Shown in pieces: positions 56,141 to 64,000 of a DNA stretch of 64,000 nucleotides. Each line of letters starts with the position of its first letter. Position 1 is the first letter of the stretch. The stretch is from Cupriavidus consociatus. GTDB lineage: Bacteria > Pseudomonadota > Gammaproteobacteria > Burkholderiales > Burkholderiaceae. Below the pieces are notes generated by a model. It did no database searches. It was not told the DNA's origin and saw nothing but the letters and a program-made list of their open reading frames with translations. Both the position numbers and the translations under genes were made by a program. The stretch lies in NCBI RefSeq assembly GCF_017814975.1, contig NZ_JAGIQA010000016.1:1-64000 (forward strand). Direction: 5' to 3'.

Positions 56141-57396
56141 GGCTTGCCCCCGGTGGTGCCCGCTGCCTGCTGCGTGGCTGCGCCTGATGCCGCCGGAGCA
56201 GCCGATGCAGCAGCAGGAGGCCCGGCAGGCGCGGCGTGGACACCGCTGGCCGCGCCATGCGCGGCCAGCTCGGTCGCCGGCACGGCCTTGACCGGCGCGC
56301 CCGGCATCAGGCGCAGCAGGCCGCTCACCGCCACGCGGTCACCAGCCTTCAGGCCCGAGCGCACCACCCAGTTGGAGCCGGTCCATTCCCCCACGTCGAC
56401 CACGCGCTGCTGCGCCTTGTTGTCCGGGCCGATCACCCAGACCGTCTGCCCGCGCGGGCCTTGCACGATGGCTTCCTGCGGCACGGCAATGGCCTGCGTA
56501 CGCATCGCGCCATGCACCTTGACCCGCACGAACTGCCCCGGCCTCAGCGCGCCCTGTGGATTGGCGACCTCGGCGCGGACCAGATAGGTGCCGGTTTCCT
56601 GGCTGAACGAGGCGTCGGCGAAAGCGATCCTGCCGTGGTGCGGGAACTCCGTCCCGTCGGCCAGCACGATGACGATGTCGAAGGCCTCCTGCGCCGGGTA
56701 CCGGATCGCCCCCGACTTCTCCGACGAACGGATCGACAGCACTTCGTTCTCGGACAGGCTGAAATTGACCCACATCGGATCCAGCTTGGCGACATAGGTC
56801 AGCAGGCTGTTGGTGGTATCGATATAGGAGCCCACCTGCCGCTTGGCAAAGCTCGACAGGCCCGCCACCGGCGACTTGATCGTGGTGTAGCTCAGGTTCA
56901 GTTTGGCATTGATCACATTGGCGCGCGCCTGCTCCACCGCGGCCGCGGCCTCCTGCTCCTTGCCCGTGGCGTCATCCAGGTCGCGCTGGCTGAGGGCATT
57001 GCGCGCCGCCAGCGGGCGCACGCGGTTCAGGTCGGCGCGTGAGGTGTTCAGCCGCGCCTGCTGCTGCGCCAGTTCGGCCTCGGCCGCCTTCAGCGTGGCC
57101 TCGAACGGCTTGGGATCCATCAGGAACAGGGTCTCGCCCGCCTTGACCAGGGCGCCTTCCGTATAGACCCGCTTCTCCAGGAAGCCATTGACGCGCGCGC
57201 GTATCTCCACCTGCTGCGAACTCTGGGTCTGGCCGACGAATTCATAGATGAGCGGCACGTCGCGCAGCGCCACGGTGATGACGCCTACCTCGGCTGCCGG
57301 CGGCGCCACCGCAGCCGGCTTTTCCTTGCCGCAACCCGCCACCAGCAGCAGGGCCAGCAGGCCCGCCGCGCCGCACCCGTTAAGCATTGTCCTCAC
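56137..57396 (-). CDS. RND periplasmic adaptor (membrane-fusion) lipoprotein
   Basis: 419 residues with a lipoprotein signal ending LLVAGC (C22), a hairpin and lipoyl domain ([21 protein letters not shown]) and a beta-barrel domain ([20 protein letters not shown]). I start it at GTG 57396, four bases after GGAGGAGG; ATG codons at 57387 and 57420 are less well placed. The C-terminal ~60 residues are Ala/Pro-rich ([20 protein letters not shown]). It links the RND pump to the outer-membrane channel and is the first gene of the operon. Confidence 0.92.
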   Translation of the reverse strand: MRTMLNGCGAAGLLALLLVAGCGKEKPAAVAPPAAEVGVITVALRDVPLIYEFVGQTQSSQQVEIRARVNGFLEKRVYTEGALVKAGETLFLMDPKPFEATLKAAEAELAQQQARLNTSRADLNRVRPLAARNALSQRDLDDATGKEQEAAAAVEQARANVINAKLNLSYTTIKSPVAGLSSFAKRQVGSYIDTTNSLLTYVAKLDPMWVNFSLSENEVLSIRSSEKSGAIRYPAQEAFDIVIVLADGTEFPHHGRIAFADASFSQETGTYLVRAEVANPQGALRPGQFVRVKVHGAMRTQAIAVPQEAIVQGPRGQTVWVIGPDNKAQQRVVDVGEWTGSNWVVRSGLKAGDRVAVSGLLRLMPGAPVKAVPATELAAHGAASGVHAAPAGPPAAASAAPAASGAATQQAAGTTGGKP

Positions 57397-57583
57397 AAAA
57401 CCTCCTCCGCCAGCAACCATGGCCGCCCCCGATGCCGGACGCAGCGGCGCCCGCCGCCGATCCTGTGCCTGTTCAGGCAGGTTAAGGCGCGCCCATGGAC
57501 GCGCCAATTCAATCTTTCTTGTGCCCGTGTTTACTCATTTCGACAGCCGGGACCAGGCCGGCGGCTGTTGTCCGGCCAGCGCC

Positions 57584-60007
57584 TCAGCGCCGGAATCCGC
57601 CATGGAAGCCGCCGCCGCGGAAGCCCCCGCCGCCACCGCCACCGAAGCCGCCGCCGAAGCGCCCCGCGCCCTGCCACTGCTGCGCCATGCCCTGCCACTG
57701 CTGCGCCATGCCCTGCCAGCGCTGCTGGCCGACCTCGCGTGCCTGGCGCTGCGACTCGAGCCGGCTGGTGGCGTCGTTGTTCGGCTGCACCGGTTCCCAG
57801 CCGCCGGCCGTGTGCTTCTGCCAGCCGTCGTCGGTGTGCTGGTACACGGAGCCGTCGTGGCCGGCATAGACGTTGCCGTTGTTCCACGCCAGCGCGTTGT
57901 CCTTGCCCGGGTTGGCGACAAAGCCACGGCTGCCGGCGGTATGCGCACCGGTCTGGGTGTTGCCGGCAATACCGGCCTCGCCCGCGCCGATACGGCCGGT
58001 CTGCGCGTTGTAGCCCGCCGCCTGGCGCCCGGCGGCGTAGTCGCCGGTATAGGTATTGCCTGCCATGCCGCCGCGCGCGGCGCCTTCGCGGCCGCTTGAC
58101 GGGTTGGCGAACGAGCCCTGGTGGCCGGCCGCGTAGTTGCCGGAGTACGGGTTGAACGCCGCGCCGCGGCTGCCCTGGTAGCGCGCGCCGGTCGCCGGGT
58201 TGAAGCCCGAGGCCGCGCTGCCACGCCACTCGGTGCCGGTCCAGGCGTTCCAGCCTTGCGCGTGCGTCACCGTGCCCTGACCCCAGCGGCCGTAGAAGTT
58301 CGCCTGGTTCACGTTGACGTAGTTCCAGTTATACGGAGCGCCCCACCAGTACGGTCCCCAGTACGGCGACGCCGCGCCCCAGAACGCGCCGGCAGCGAAG
58401 CCGAAGGCAAACCCCTCCGCCATGCCGACGCCAAAGCCTGCGCCGTAGCCGTAGGTGACCGGGTAGCCGTAGTAGGCCGCGCCGACATAGGGCGGATAGA
58501 CGTACCCGGTGCCGTACACCACCGTGCCGTCGGGGCTGACTACCACGCCCATGTAGCCAGGGGTATAGCCAACCACGACGGCTTCCGGGGTGACCGAGTA
58601 GATCCGTACATAGGTCACGTAGTAGAGCGGCGAGGTCGGCGGGATGGTGTAGATCGCGGACGGCACCTCGGTGGCGACGCGCCACGGCCCCGACGGTGCC
58701 GGCGCCGTGAACCAGACGCCATTGGCGACCGCGTAATAGTGGCTGCCATCGACCTCGATCACAGGCGTGCCCGTGTTCGCCGCGTAGCTGAGCGAAGTGC
58801 CGGTGATCGGCGTAAAGCGCGGCGCGCCGTCGTAGGCGACGCTCAGGCTGGCCTTGCTGCGCGAGACCGTGGCGGTCTGCGGGATGGTGGCGGCGATCTC
58901 GGCCTCGCGCGCCTGCGGCGTGCCCGGAACCGACACCAGCACGTTGGCCTTGGGATCGGTCGCCGGAATCCTGGCGAAATCCGCCGGCAGCTCGCGGCCC
59001 GGCACGTATTCCCACGGCCCGGTCAGCATCGGCGCGCGGAACCAGCGGCCCGACACCAGCAGGTAATACTGGTTGGTGGCCGGGTCGACGAAGAGGGCGT
59101 GATCGGCATTGGAGACCGTCAGCAGGCCCACGCCTTTCACCGGCGTCATCTGCGGCGCGCTGCTGGTCATCACCAGCTCGGTCGGCTGGGTGGCGAAAAC
59201 GATGGCCGGCGCGCGCGTCGGGCGCTTGCCGTCGGCGGGCAGCATGGCATCGGGCTTCATGCCGGCGGCGGCCTTGGTGGCGGCATTCTCCAGCGCCTTC
59301 GGCACGGTCGTCATGACCTCCCATGTGCCGCCCGCGGATTCGGAGCGGTACCAGTAGCCTGCTGCCTTCAGGTACAGCTCGCCGCCCGACTCGCGCAGCA
59401 GCAGCGCGCGGCTGTTGAGCGCGCGTTCATATTGCGTGCCAGGAACCGAGCGCCAGGCCGGGTCGCCGTCGACCAGCACCAGCAGTGTCGGCGTGGTCGC
59501 AAACAGGATCTGCGGCGCGTCGTTGCGAACCGGCACTCGACCGGCGCGAGCCAGTTGCTGCGACACGGCATAGCTGGCCTGCAACTGGTCCAGCGGCACG
59601 GTCAGGCCGTTGGCCGGCAGTCGGGACACCAGCGCCTGGCGTACCCGGTCGGCGGCGTCGTGCCTGGTAGGGACTTCCACGCGCTCGATGCGCAGCGCAC
59701 TCAGCTGCACCAGCCCGGACGCCTTGTCGATATCGGCGGTGGCCGAGAAATGCACTACACCATAGGTGGGCGAGCCGCCCTTCTCCCCCACCGCCACGGC
59801 AGCACGCCCTGACAGGCGGTTGCCGTCCCAGGTTTCGACCTGCGGCTGGTACAACTCGACATGGTCGTTGGCGGCGTCGAAATGGCGCGGCCAGGCCAAT
59901 GCACCGGCCGTTGGCTGTGGCGGCGCAGCGGCCAGCGGGGCGAGGGGTGCGAGCGCAAGCCATACCGCCGCGATCAGCGCGCTGGTTTGCTTGAAGCGAA
60001 AAGACAT
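57584..60007 (-). CDS. Large secreted repeat protein with Gly/Gln-rich tail
   Basis: 807 residues, start MSFRFKQTSALIAAV at 60007 after a CGGAG site. A signal peptide (about 1-30) is followed by a mostly beta region with three ~50-residue repeats ending in W(F/Y)R or WF (AGYWYRSESAGGTWEVMTTV, SGRWFRAPMLTGPWEYV, NGVWFTAPAPSGPWRVATEV). Then comes a Gly/Tyr/Trp-rich block and short NPATGARYQGS/NTYTGDYAAGR units, and finally QQWQGMAQQWQG repeats and a polyglycine end. Probably a surface or matrix protein. I recognise no named family with confidence; function unknown. Confidence 0.85.
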   Translation of the reverse strand: MSFRFKQTSALIAAVWLALAPLAPLAAAPPQPTAGALAWPRHFDAANDHVELYQPQVETWDGNRLSGRAAVAVGEKGGSPTYGVVHFSATADIDKASGLVQLSALRIERVEVPTRHDAADRVRQALVSRLPANGLTVPLDQLQASYAVSQQLARAGRVPVRNDAPQILFATTPTLLVLVDGDPAWRSVPGTQYERALNSRALLLRESGGELYLKAAGYWYRSESAGGTWEVMTTVPKALENAATKAAAGMKPDAMLPADGKRPTRAPAIVFATQPTELVMTSSAPQMTPVKGVGLLTVSNADHALFVDPATNQYYLLVSGRWFRAPMLTGPWEYVPGRELPADFARIPATDPKANVLVSVPGTPQAREAEIAATIPQTATVSRSKASLSVAYDGAPRFTPITGTSLSYAANTGTPVIEVDGSHYYAVANGVWFTAPAPSGPWRVATEVPSAIYTIPPTSPLYYVTYVRIYSVTPEAVVVGYTPGYMGVVVSPDGTVVYGTGYVYPPYVGAAYYGYPVTYGYGAGFGVGMAEGFAFGFAAGAFWGAASPYWGPYWWGAPYNWNYVNVNQANFYGRWGQGTVTHAQGWNAWTGTEWRGSAASGFNPATGARYQGSRGAAFNPYSGNYAAGHQGSFANPSSGREGAARGGMAGNTYTGDYAAGRQAAGYNAQTGRIGAGEAGIAGNTQTGAHTAGSRGFVANPGKDNALAWNNGNVYAGHDGSVYQHTDDGWQKHTAGGWEPVQPNNDATSRLESQRQAREVGQQRWQGMAQQWQGMAQQWQGAGRFGGGFGGGGGGGFRGGGFHGGFRR

Positions 60008-60221
60008 GGATGTCTCCGGCGTGGAGGGCACGATGCTGCACAGCAGACGGCCCATGCTGGCAATCTAAATTAGGCCGGAGAGGCGAACAATCGCATTTGA
60101 AAACATTCAGGGCCGGCACAAAAAAGTACAGATCAGCCCGGCATCAGGCTGCTGCCGGCGGCACGGGTGTGCATCTTGCTTGACCCGCCTGCAGCCATGG
60201 CGCCCTTGAAGCGCACCCGCC

Positions 60222-61415
60222 ATGGCCTCATCTTCCGATTCCATCTGGCTCTCGCCGCGCCCCATGCCCCCTCGCACCACCATCCTGACCGCCGCCCTGA
60301 TCACGGCACTGCTGCACGGCTATATCGGGCTGCGCCTGCTGCCGGCGATGCCGGTGCCGATGCTGGTCAAGGCGCTCGCCGTGATCTGGCTCGCCCTGTC
60401 CTGCGCGCTGCTGCCGGCCGGGTTGCTGGCACGGCGCTTCAGCCAGCCGTGGGGGGACCGGATCTCCTGGATCGGCATGCTGGCAATGGGATTCTTCTCA
60501 TCGCTGCTGGTACTGACGCTGGCGCGCGACGTCGCACTGGCCGCCGCCTGGCTGGCGGGCAAGCTGCTCGGCGGGCAGGCTCCGGGGCTGGTATCGGGCA
60601 GCGCCCTCGCCGTGCCGCTGCTGGCCCTGCTGGTCACGCTGGCCGGCTATATCAACGCCCGCCGCGTGGCGCGCGTGGTCGAGGTCGACGTGCCGGTGGC
60701 CGGCCTGCCCGAGGCGCTGCACGGCTTCACCATCGCGCAGATCAGCGACATCCACGTCGGCCCCACCATCAAGGGGTCCTACCTCGACCGGATTGTCGAC
60801 CGCGTCAACAGCCTGAAACCGGACGCCGTGGCCATCACCGGCGACCTGGTCGACGGCACCGTTCGCGAACTGTCCGCGCACACCGCGCCGCTGGCGCGGC
60901 TGCAGGCTCGCCATGGCAGCTATTTCGTCACCGGCAACCACGAGTACTACGCCGGCGCGCAGCCGTGGATCGACGAACTGCGCCGGCTCGGCCTGCGCGT
61001 GCTGATGAACGAGCACGTGGTGCTGCAACATGGCGACCAGCCACTGGTGCTGGCAGGCGTGACCGACTACTCCGCCGGCCGCTTCCATGAAAGCCACCGC
61101 AGCGACCCGCACCGCGCCATCGCCGGAGCGCCGACGGAAGCCGGGGTGCGGGTGCTGTTAGCGCACCAGCCGCGCACGGCGGTAGCTGCGGCCGAGGCAG
61201 GCTTCGACCTGCAACTGTCGGGGCATACCCATGGCGGGCAGTTCTGGCCGTGGAACCTGTTCGTGCCGATGCAGCAGCCGTACACCGCGGGGCTGGTGCG
61301 GCATGGGGCGATGTGGATCTATGTGAGCCGGGGAACGGGGTACTGGGGACCGCCGAAGCGCTTTGGGGCGCCGTCGGAGATCACCCGGTTGAGGCTGGTG
61401 CGGGCCACTGAATAG
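60222..61415 (+). CDS. Membrane-anchored metallophosphoesterase
   Basis: 397 residues. About four membrane helices in the first ~145 residues precede a calcineurin-like phosphoesterase domain. The metal-ligand motifs are all present: SDIHVG, GDLVDG, GNHEYY and SGHTHGGQ. Family members hydrolyse phosphoesters, including lipid-linked substrates such as UDP-diacylglucosamine-like molecules, but the substrate is unknown. A second ATG at 60264 is possible. The domain faces the cytoplasm or periplasm depending on the helix count. Confidence 0.9.
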   Translation: MASSSDSIWLSPRPMPPRTTILTAALITALLHGYIGLRLLPAMPVPMLVKALAVIWLALSCALLPAGLLARRFSQPWGDRISWIGMLAMGFFSSLLVLTLARDVALAAAWLAGKLLGGQAPGLVSGSALAVPLLALLVTLAGYINARRVARVVEVDVPVAGLPEALHGFTIAQISDIHVGPTIKGSYLDRIVDRVNSLKPDAVAITGDLVDGTVRELSAHTAPLARLQARHGSYFVTGNHEYYAGAQPWIDELRRLGLRVLMNEHVVLQHGDQPLVLAGVTDYSAGRFHESHRSDPHRAIAGAPTEAGVRVLLAHQPRTAVAAAEAGFDLQLSGHTHGGQFWPWNLFVPMQQPYTAGLVRHGAMWIYVSRGTGYWGPPKRFGAPSEITRLRLVRATE

Positions 61416-61454
61416 CGCGCGCCGCGCCAATATCGTGTCCCCTTCCAGCCATAA

Positions 61455-61488
61455 AAAGTGAACCAGGCCCGCCGGCCTGGTTCACTTT
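61455..61488. terminator. Bidirectional terminator, 15-bp perfect stem
   Basis: AAAGTGAACCAGGCC (61455-61469) and GGCCTGGTTCACTTT (61474-61488) pair perfectly around a CGCC loop, between the convergent phosphoesterase and ettA genes. The A- and T-ends allow use from both strands. Confidence 0.85.
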
Positions 61489-61504
61489 CACACTCAGCAG
61501 TACT

Positions 61505-63172
61505 TCACCGCGCAATCGGCTTATACCGGATCCGCTTCGGCTTGGCCCCTTCTTCGCCCAGCCGCTTCTTCTTGTCCGCCTCGTATTCCTGATAGTTGCC
61601 CGGGAAGAACTCGACATGCGAGTCGCCCTCGAACGCCAGGATGTGCGTCGCGATCCGGTCCAGGAACCAGCGGTCGTGCGAAATCACCATCACGCAGCCG
61701 GCGAACTCGAGCAGCGCATCTTCCAGCGCGCGCAGCGTTTCCACGTCGAGGTCGTTCGACGGTTCATCCAGCAGCAGCACGTTGCCGCCGGCGATCAGCG
61801 TCTTGGCCATGTGCAGGCGGCCGCGTTCACCGCCCGACAGCGTGCCGACCTGCTTCTGCTGGTCGCCACCCTTGAAGTTGAAGCGGCCGATATAGGCGCG
61901 CGACGGCGTCTCGTACCGGCCCACGGTCAGCACGTCGGCGCCGCCCGAGATTTCCTCGAACACCGTCTTGGTGCCATCCAGCGCGTCGCGGCTCTGGTCG
62001 ACAAACGCCATCTTCACGGTCGGCCCGATCTTGATCTCGCCGCTGTCCGGCTGCTCCTTGCCCGTGAGCATCTTGAAGAACGTCGACTTGCCGGCGCCGT
62101 TCGGACCGATGATGCCGACGATCGCGCCCGGCGGCACCTTGAAGCTCAGGTTTTCGATCAGCATGCGGTCGCCAAACCCCTTGCTGACGTTGTCGAACTC
62201 GATCACTTCGTTACCCAGGCGCTCACCCACCGGGATGAAGATTTCCTGGGTCTCGTTGCGCTTCTGGTATTCTTGGCTGTTCAGCTCGTCAAAGCGCGCC
62301 AGGCGCGCCTTGGACTTGGCCTGGCGGCCTTTGGGGTTCTGGCGCACCCACTCCAGTTCCTTGTGCAGCGCCTTCTGGCGCGCCGATTCGCTGGCCTCTT
62401 CCTGCTTCAGGCGCGCTTCCTTCTGGTCCAGCCACGAGCTGTAGTTGCCCTTCCAGGGGATGCCCTGGCCGCGATCCAGTTCCAGGATCCACTCGGCGGC
62501 GTTATCGAGGAAGTAGCGGTCGTGGGTCACGGCCACCACGGTGCCGGGGAAGCGCGTCAGGAACTGCTCCAGCCAGTCGACCGACTCGGCATCCAGGTGG
62601 TTGGTCGGTTCGTCGAGCAGCAGCATGTCGGGGCGCGACAGCAGCAGGCGGCACAGCGCCACGCGGCGCTTCTCACCGCCGGACAGGTGGCCGACCTTGG
62701 CATCCCACGGCGGCAGGCGCAACGCGTCGGCGGCGATGTCGAGTTGCAGCTCGACATTATTGCCGTCGCTGGCGGCCAGGATCGCTTCGTACTTGGCCTG
62801 GTCGGCGGCGAGCGCGTCGAAGTCGGCGTCCGGCTCGGCGTAGGCCGCATAGATCTCGTCGAGCTTCTTGCGCGCCTCGAACACACCGCCCAGCGCCGCT
62901 TCCACCGATTCGCGCACGGTCTGCTCGGGATCGAGCTGCGGTTCCTGCGGCAGGTAGCCAATATTCAGGTTCGGCATCGGCGTGGCTTCGCCCTCGATCT
63001 CCTTGTCGAGGCCGGCCATGATCTTGAGCAACGTGGACTTGCCCGAGCCGTTCAGGCCCAGCACGCCGATCTTGGCGCCGGGGAAGAACGACAGCGAGAT
63101 GTCCTTCAGGATGTGACGCTTGGGCGGAACGATCTTGCCCACGCGGTTCATGGTGAAAACGTACTGTGCCAT
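61505..63172 (-). CDS. ettA: Energy-dependent translational throttle protein EttA
   Basis: 555 residues, exactly the family length. It is an ABC-F protein with two ATPase domains (Walker [10 protein letters not shown] and GPNGAGKST) and signature [13 protein letters not shown] and [13 protein letters not shown]. The arm/linker region lies between them ([20 protein letters not shown]). It binds the ribosomal E site and restrains the first peptide bond when ATP is low. The start [13 protein letters not shown] at 63172 is conserved; the longer frame to 63220 is not. Confidence 0.97.
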   Translation of the reverse strand: MAQYVFTMNRVGKIVPPKRHILKDISLSFFPGAKIGVLGLNGSGKSTLLKIMAGLDKEIEGEATPMPNLNIGYLPQEPQLDPEQTVRESVEAALGGVFEARKKLDEIYAAYAEPDADFDALAADQAKYEAILAASDGNNVELQLDIAADALRLPPWDAKVGHLSGGEKRRVALCRLLLSRPDMLLLDEPTNHLDAESVDWLEQFLTRFPGTVVAVTHDRYFLDNAAEWILELDRGQGIPWKGNYSSWLDQKEARLKQEEASESARQKALHKELEWVRQNPKGRQAKSKARLARFDELNSQEYQKRNETQEIFIPVGERLGNEVIEFDNVSKGFGDRMLIENLSFKVPPGAIVGIIGPNGAGKSTFFKMLTGKEQPDSGEIKIGPTVKMAFVDQSRDALDGTKTVFEEISGGADVLTVGRYETPSRAYIGRFNFKGGDQQKQVGTLSGGERGRLHMAKTLIAGGNVLLLDEPSNDLDVETLRALEDALLEFAGCVMVISHDRWFLDRIATHILAFEGDSHVEFFPGNYQEYEADKKKRLGEEGAKPKRIRYKPIAR

Positions 63173-63309
63173 GGGTGCGTGTTGGGGTTGGTGCGGGAAT
63201 GGCGGGAGTGTATCAGGCACGCCGGGGCGCGCAGCCGGCCCCAGCCAGCTTTGGCCCCCGCCGGTACAATGGCGGGTTCGACTTTCCGCTGATTTTCCGA
63301 GGCATCGCC

Positions 63310-63534
63310 ATGAGCAGACCCGCCCTGACCCTGAAGTTCAAGTGCAAGAAGTGCGCGAAACCCGTCACCCTGTACCTGCAGAAAACATCCGCGTGCTCGC
63401 ACATCACCCCGTACCAGGGCTTCTGCAAGTGCGGCGAGATGATGCGCCACGCCACGGGCGACAAGGACGCGGTCGAGTCCTTCGTCAACTCGCTGGACAA
63501 CAGCTGGATGCATCACCATCACCACCACCATTAA
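63310..63534 (+). CDS. Cys-rich microprotein with C-terminal heptahistidine
   Basis: 74 residues: CKKC (12-15), C29 and CKC (39-41), a basic N-terminal half, and seven consecutive histidines (68-74) as the very C-terminus. The spaced cysteines look like a degenerate zinc ribbon, and the His tail would bind Zn, Ni or Cu. I recognise no family; metal storage or delivery is inference. A suitable GAGGC site precedes the ATG at 63310. It is 23 bp upstream of the next gene, on the same strand. Confidence 0.75.
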   Translation: MSRPALTLKFKCKKCAKPVTLYLQKTSACSHITPYQGFCKCGEMMRHATGDKDAVESFVNSLDNSWMHHHHHHH

Positions 63535-63557
63535 TCGCTACTAAGCAGGCCGCCGCA

Positions 63558-64000
63558 GTGACCGAAACCTGGCGCCCCTCCGCCAAGGATCCGATGCGCT
63601 TCCTGGGCGGCTACCCGCCCGAGGTGCTCGACCAGGTGCGCGAGCTCGCCGCCGCCGGCCGCCTCGGCGACCACCTGGCCCGCCGCTATCCCGGCCGCCA
63701 CTCCGTGCAGACCGATCGCGCGTTGTACGACTACGCCGCCGAACTGAAGCAGGAATACCTGCGCAGCGCGCCGCCGCTGCACAAGGTCGGTTTCGATGCC
63801 ACGCTCGACTCGGCGCACAAGGCCTTGGGCCTGCACACCGCGATCTCGCGCGTGCAGGGCGGCAAGCTGAAGGCCAAGAAGGAAATCCGGGTGGCGTCGC
63901 TGTTCAAGGAAGCGCCGGCGGAATTCCTGCGCATGATCGTCGTGCACGAACTCTCGCACCTGAAAGAGAGCGATCACGACAAGGCCTTCTACCGGCTCTG
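63558..64000 (+). CDS. YgjP-like metalloprotease (M48/DUF45 type), partial
   Basis: The start of a gene cut by the right window edge; 147 codons are present, starting at GTG 63558 (a GTG because no ATG is available before the domain). The zinc-binding HELSHLKESDHDKAFYRL is the typical YgjP signature (HExxH plus downstream DHD). Upstream are NTD residues (MTETWRPSAKDPMRFLGGYP). Probably cotranscribed with the His-tailed microprotein. Confidence 0.85.
   Translation, partial: MTETWRPSAKDPMRFLGGYPPEVLDQVRELAAAGRLGDHLARRYPGRHSVQTDRALYDYAAELKQEYLRSAPPLHKVGFDATLDSAHKALGLHTAISRVQGGKLKAKKEIRVASLFKEAPAEFLRMIVVHELSHLKESDHDKAFYRL

Noticed and set aside
63511-63534. Heptahistidine as a cloning-tag artefact
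   Set aside because: The tail ends in a stop, continues into ordinary intergenic DNA, and the codons mix CAT and CAC, so a genomic origin is more likely.

Overview
The window is GC-rich beta-proteobacterial chromosome, most likely a primary chromosome of Cupriavidus or a close relative (Burkholderiaceae). This rests on gene order typical of that family (rpe-gph-trpE-trpG-trpD-trpC; hemA-prfA-prmC-grxD-ubiX), on Bug-type solute-binding and MtnN-like proteins, and on a family of short CTCTCCC/GGGAGAG intergenic palindromes. It is ordinary vertically inherited chromosome: I see no insertion sequence, prophage, CRISPR array, rRNA or tRNA. Coding density is high and nearly every gene is intact; only the last gene (a YgjP-like metalloprotease) is cut by the window edge.

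Layout. 0.3-3.6 kb: an enoyl-CoA hydratase and a polar amino-acid ABC importer (ATPase, permease, binding lipoprotein), all leftward. 3.8-6.5 kb: a rightward paaG-paaI-paaK phenylacetate cluster behind a promoter whose spacer contains a TetR-type palindrome. 6.7-8.6 kb: mltA, a small membrane protein and apaG. 8.9-14.8 kb: rpe-gph and the tryptophan genes trpE-G-D-C; between gph and trpE is a 28-codon leader ORF with three Trp codons (WPWRRW) followed by hairpins, read here as a trp attenuator. 14.9-20 kb: CYTH phosphatase, ung, acylphosphatase, and a two-domain ABC permease with its ATPase. 20-27.5 kb (leftward): FUSC-type exporter, M61 peptidase, acuI-like reductase, dsbC, UbiH-family monooxygenase.

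27.7-33.3 kb: a small secreted protein made of Asp-Gly-Ala repeats, ychF, a three-gene DUF2157/DUF4401/GDYXXLXY membrane set, an MtnN-like nucleosidase and a GlsB/YeaQ-like protein. 33.5-38.9 kb: hemA, prfA, a LEA-like lipoprotein, prmC, grxD, ubiX and a small Tyr/Pro-rich lipoprotein. 39-43.2 kb: a probable lysine-catabolic island (ALDH7-type dehydrogenase, saccharopine-dehydrogenase-like enzyme, divergent Lrp regulator, and a DapB paralogue that has lost the catalytic His pair). 43.2-51.5 kb: a secreted protein, ClC transporter, Bug binding protein, acyl-CoA synthetase, LysR, HxlR and MATE exporter. 51.5-57.4 kb: a complete RND efflux operon. 57.6-63.2 kb: a large secreted repeat protein, a metallophosphoesterase and ettA. 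63.3 kb to the end: a Cys-rich microprotein ending in seven histidines, and the start of a YgjP-like protease.

The items most worth a second look are the DapB-like protein with a rebuilt active site inside the lysine island, the Asp-Gly-Ala repeat protein, the His-tailed microprotein, the trp attenuator, the palindrome inside the paa promoter, the DUF trio and the 807-residue secreted repeat protein. All functional statements are from reading the sequence and knowledge of the families; no database search was run.
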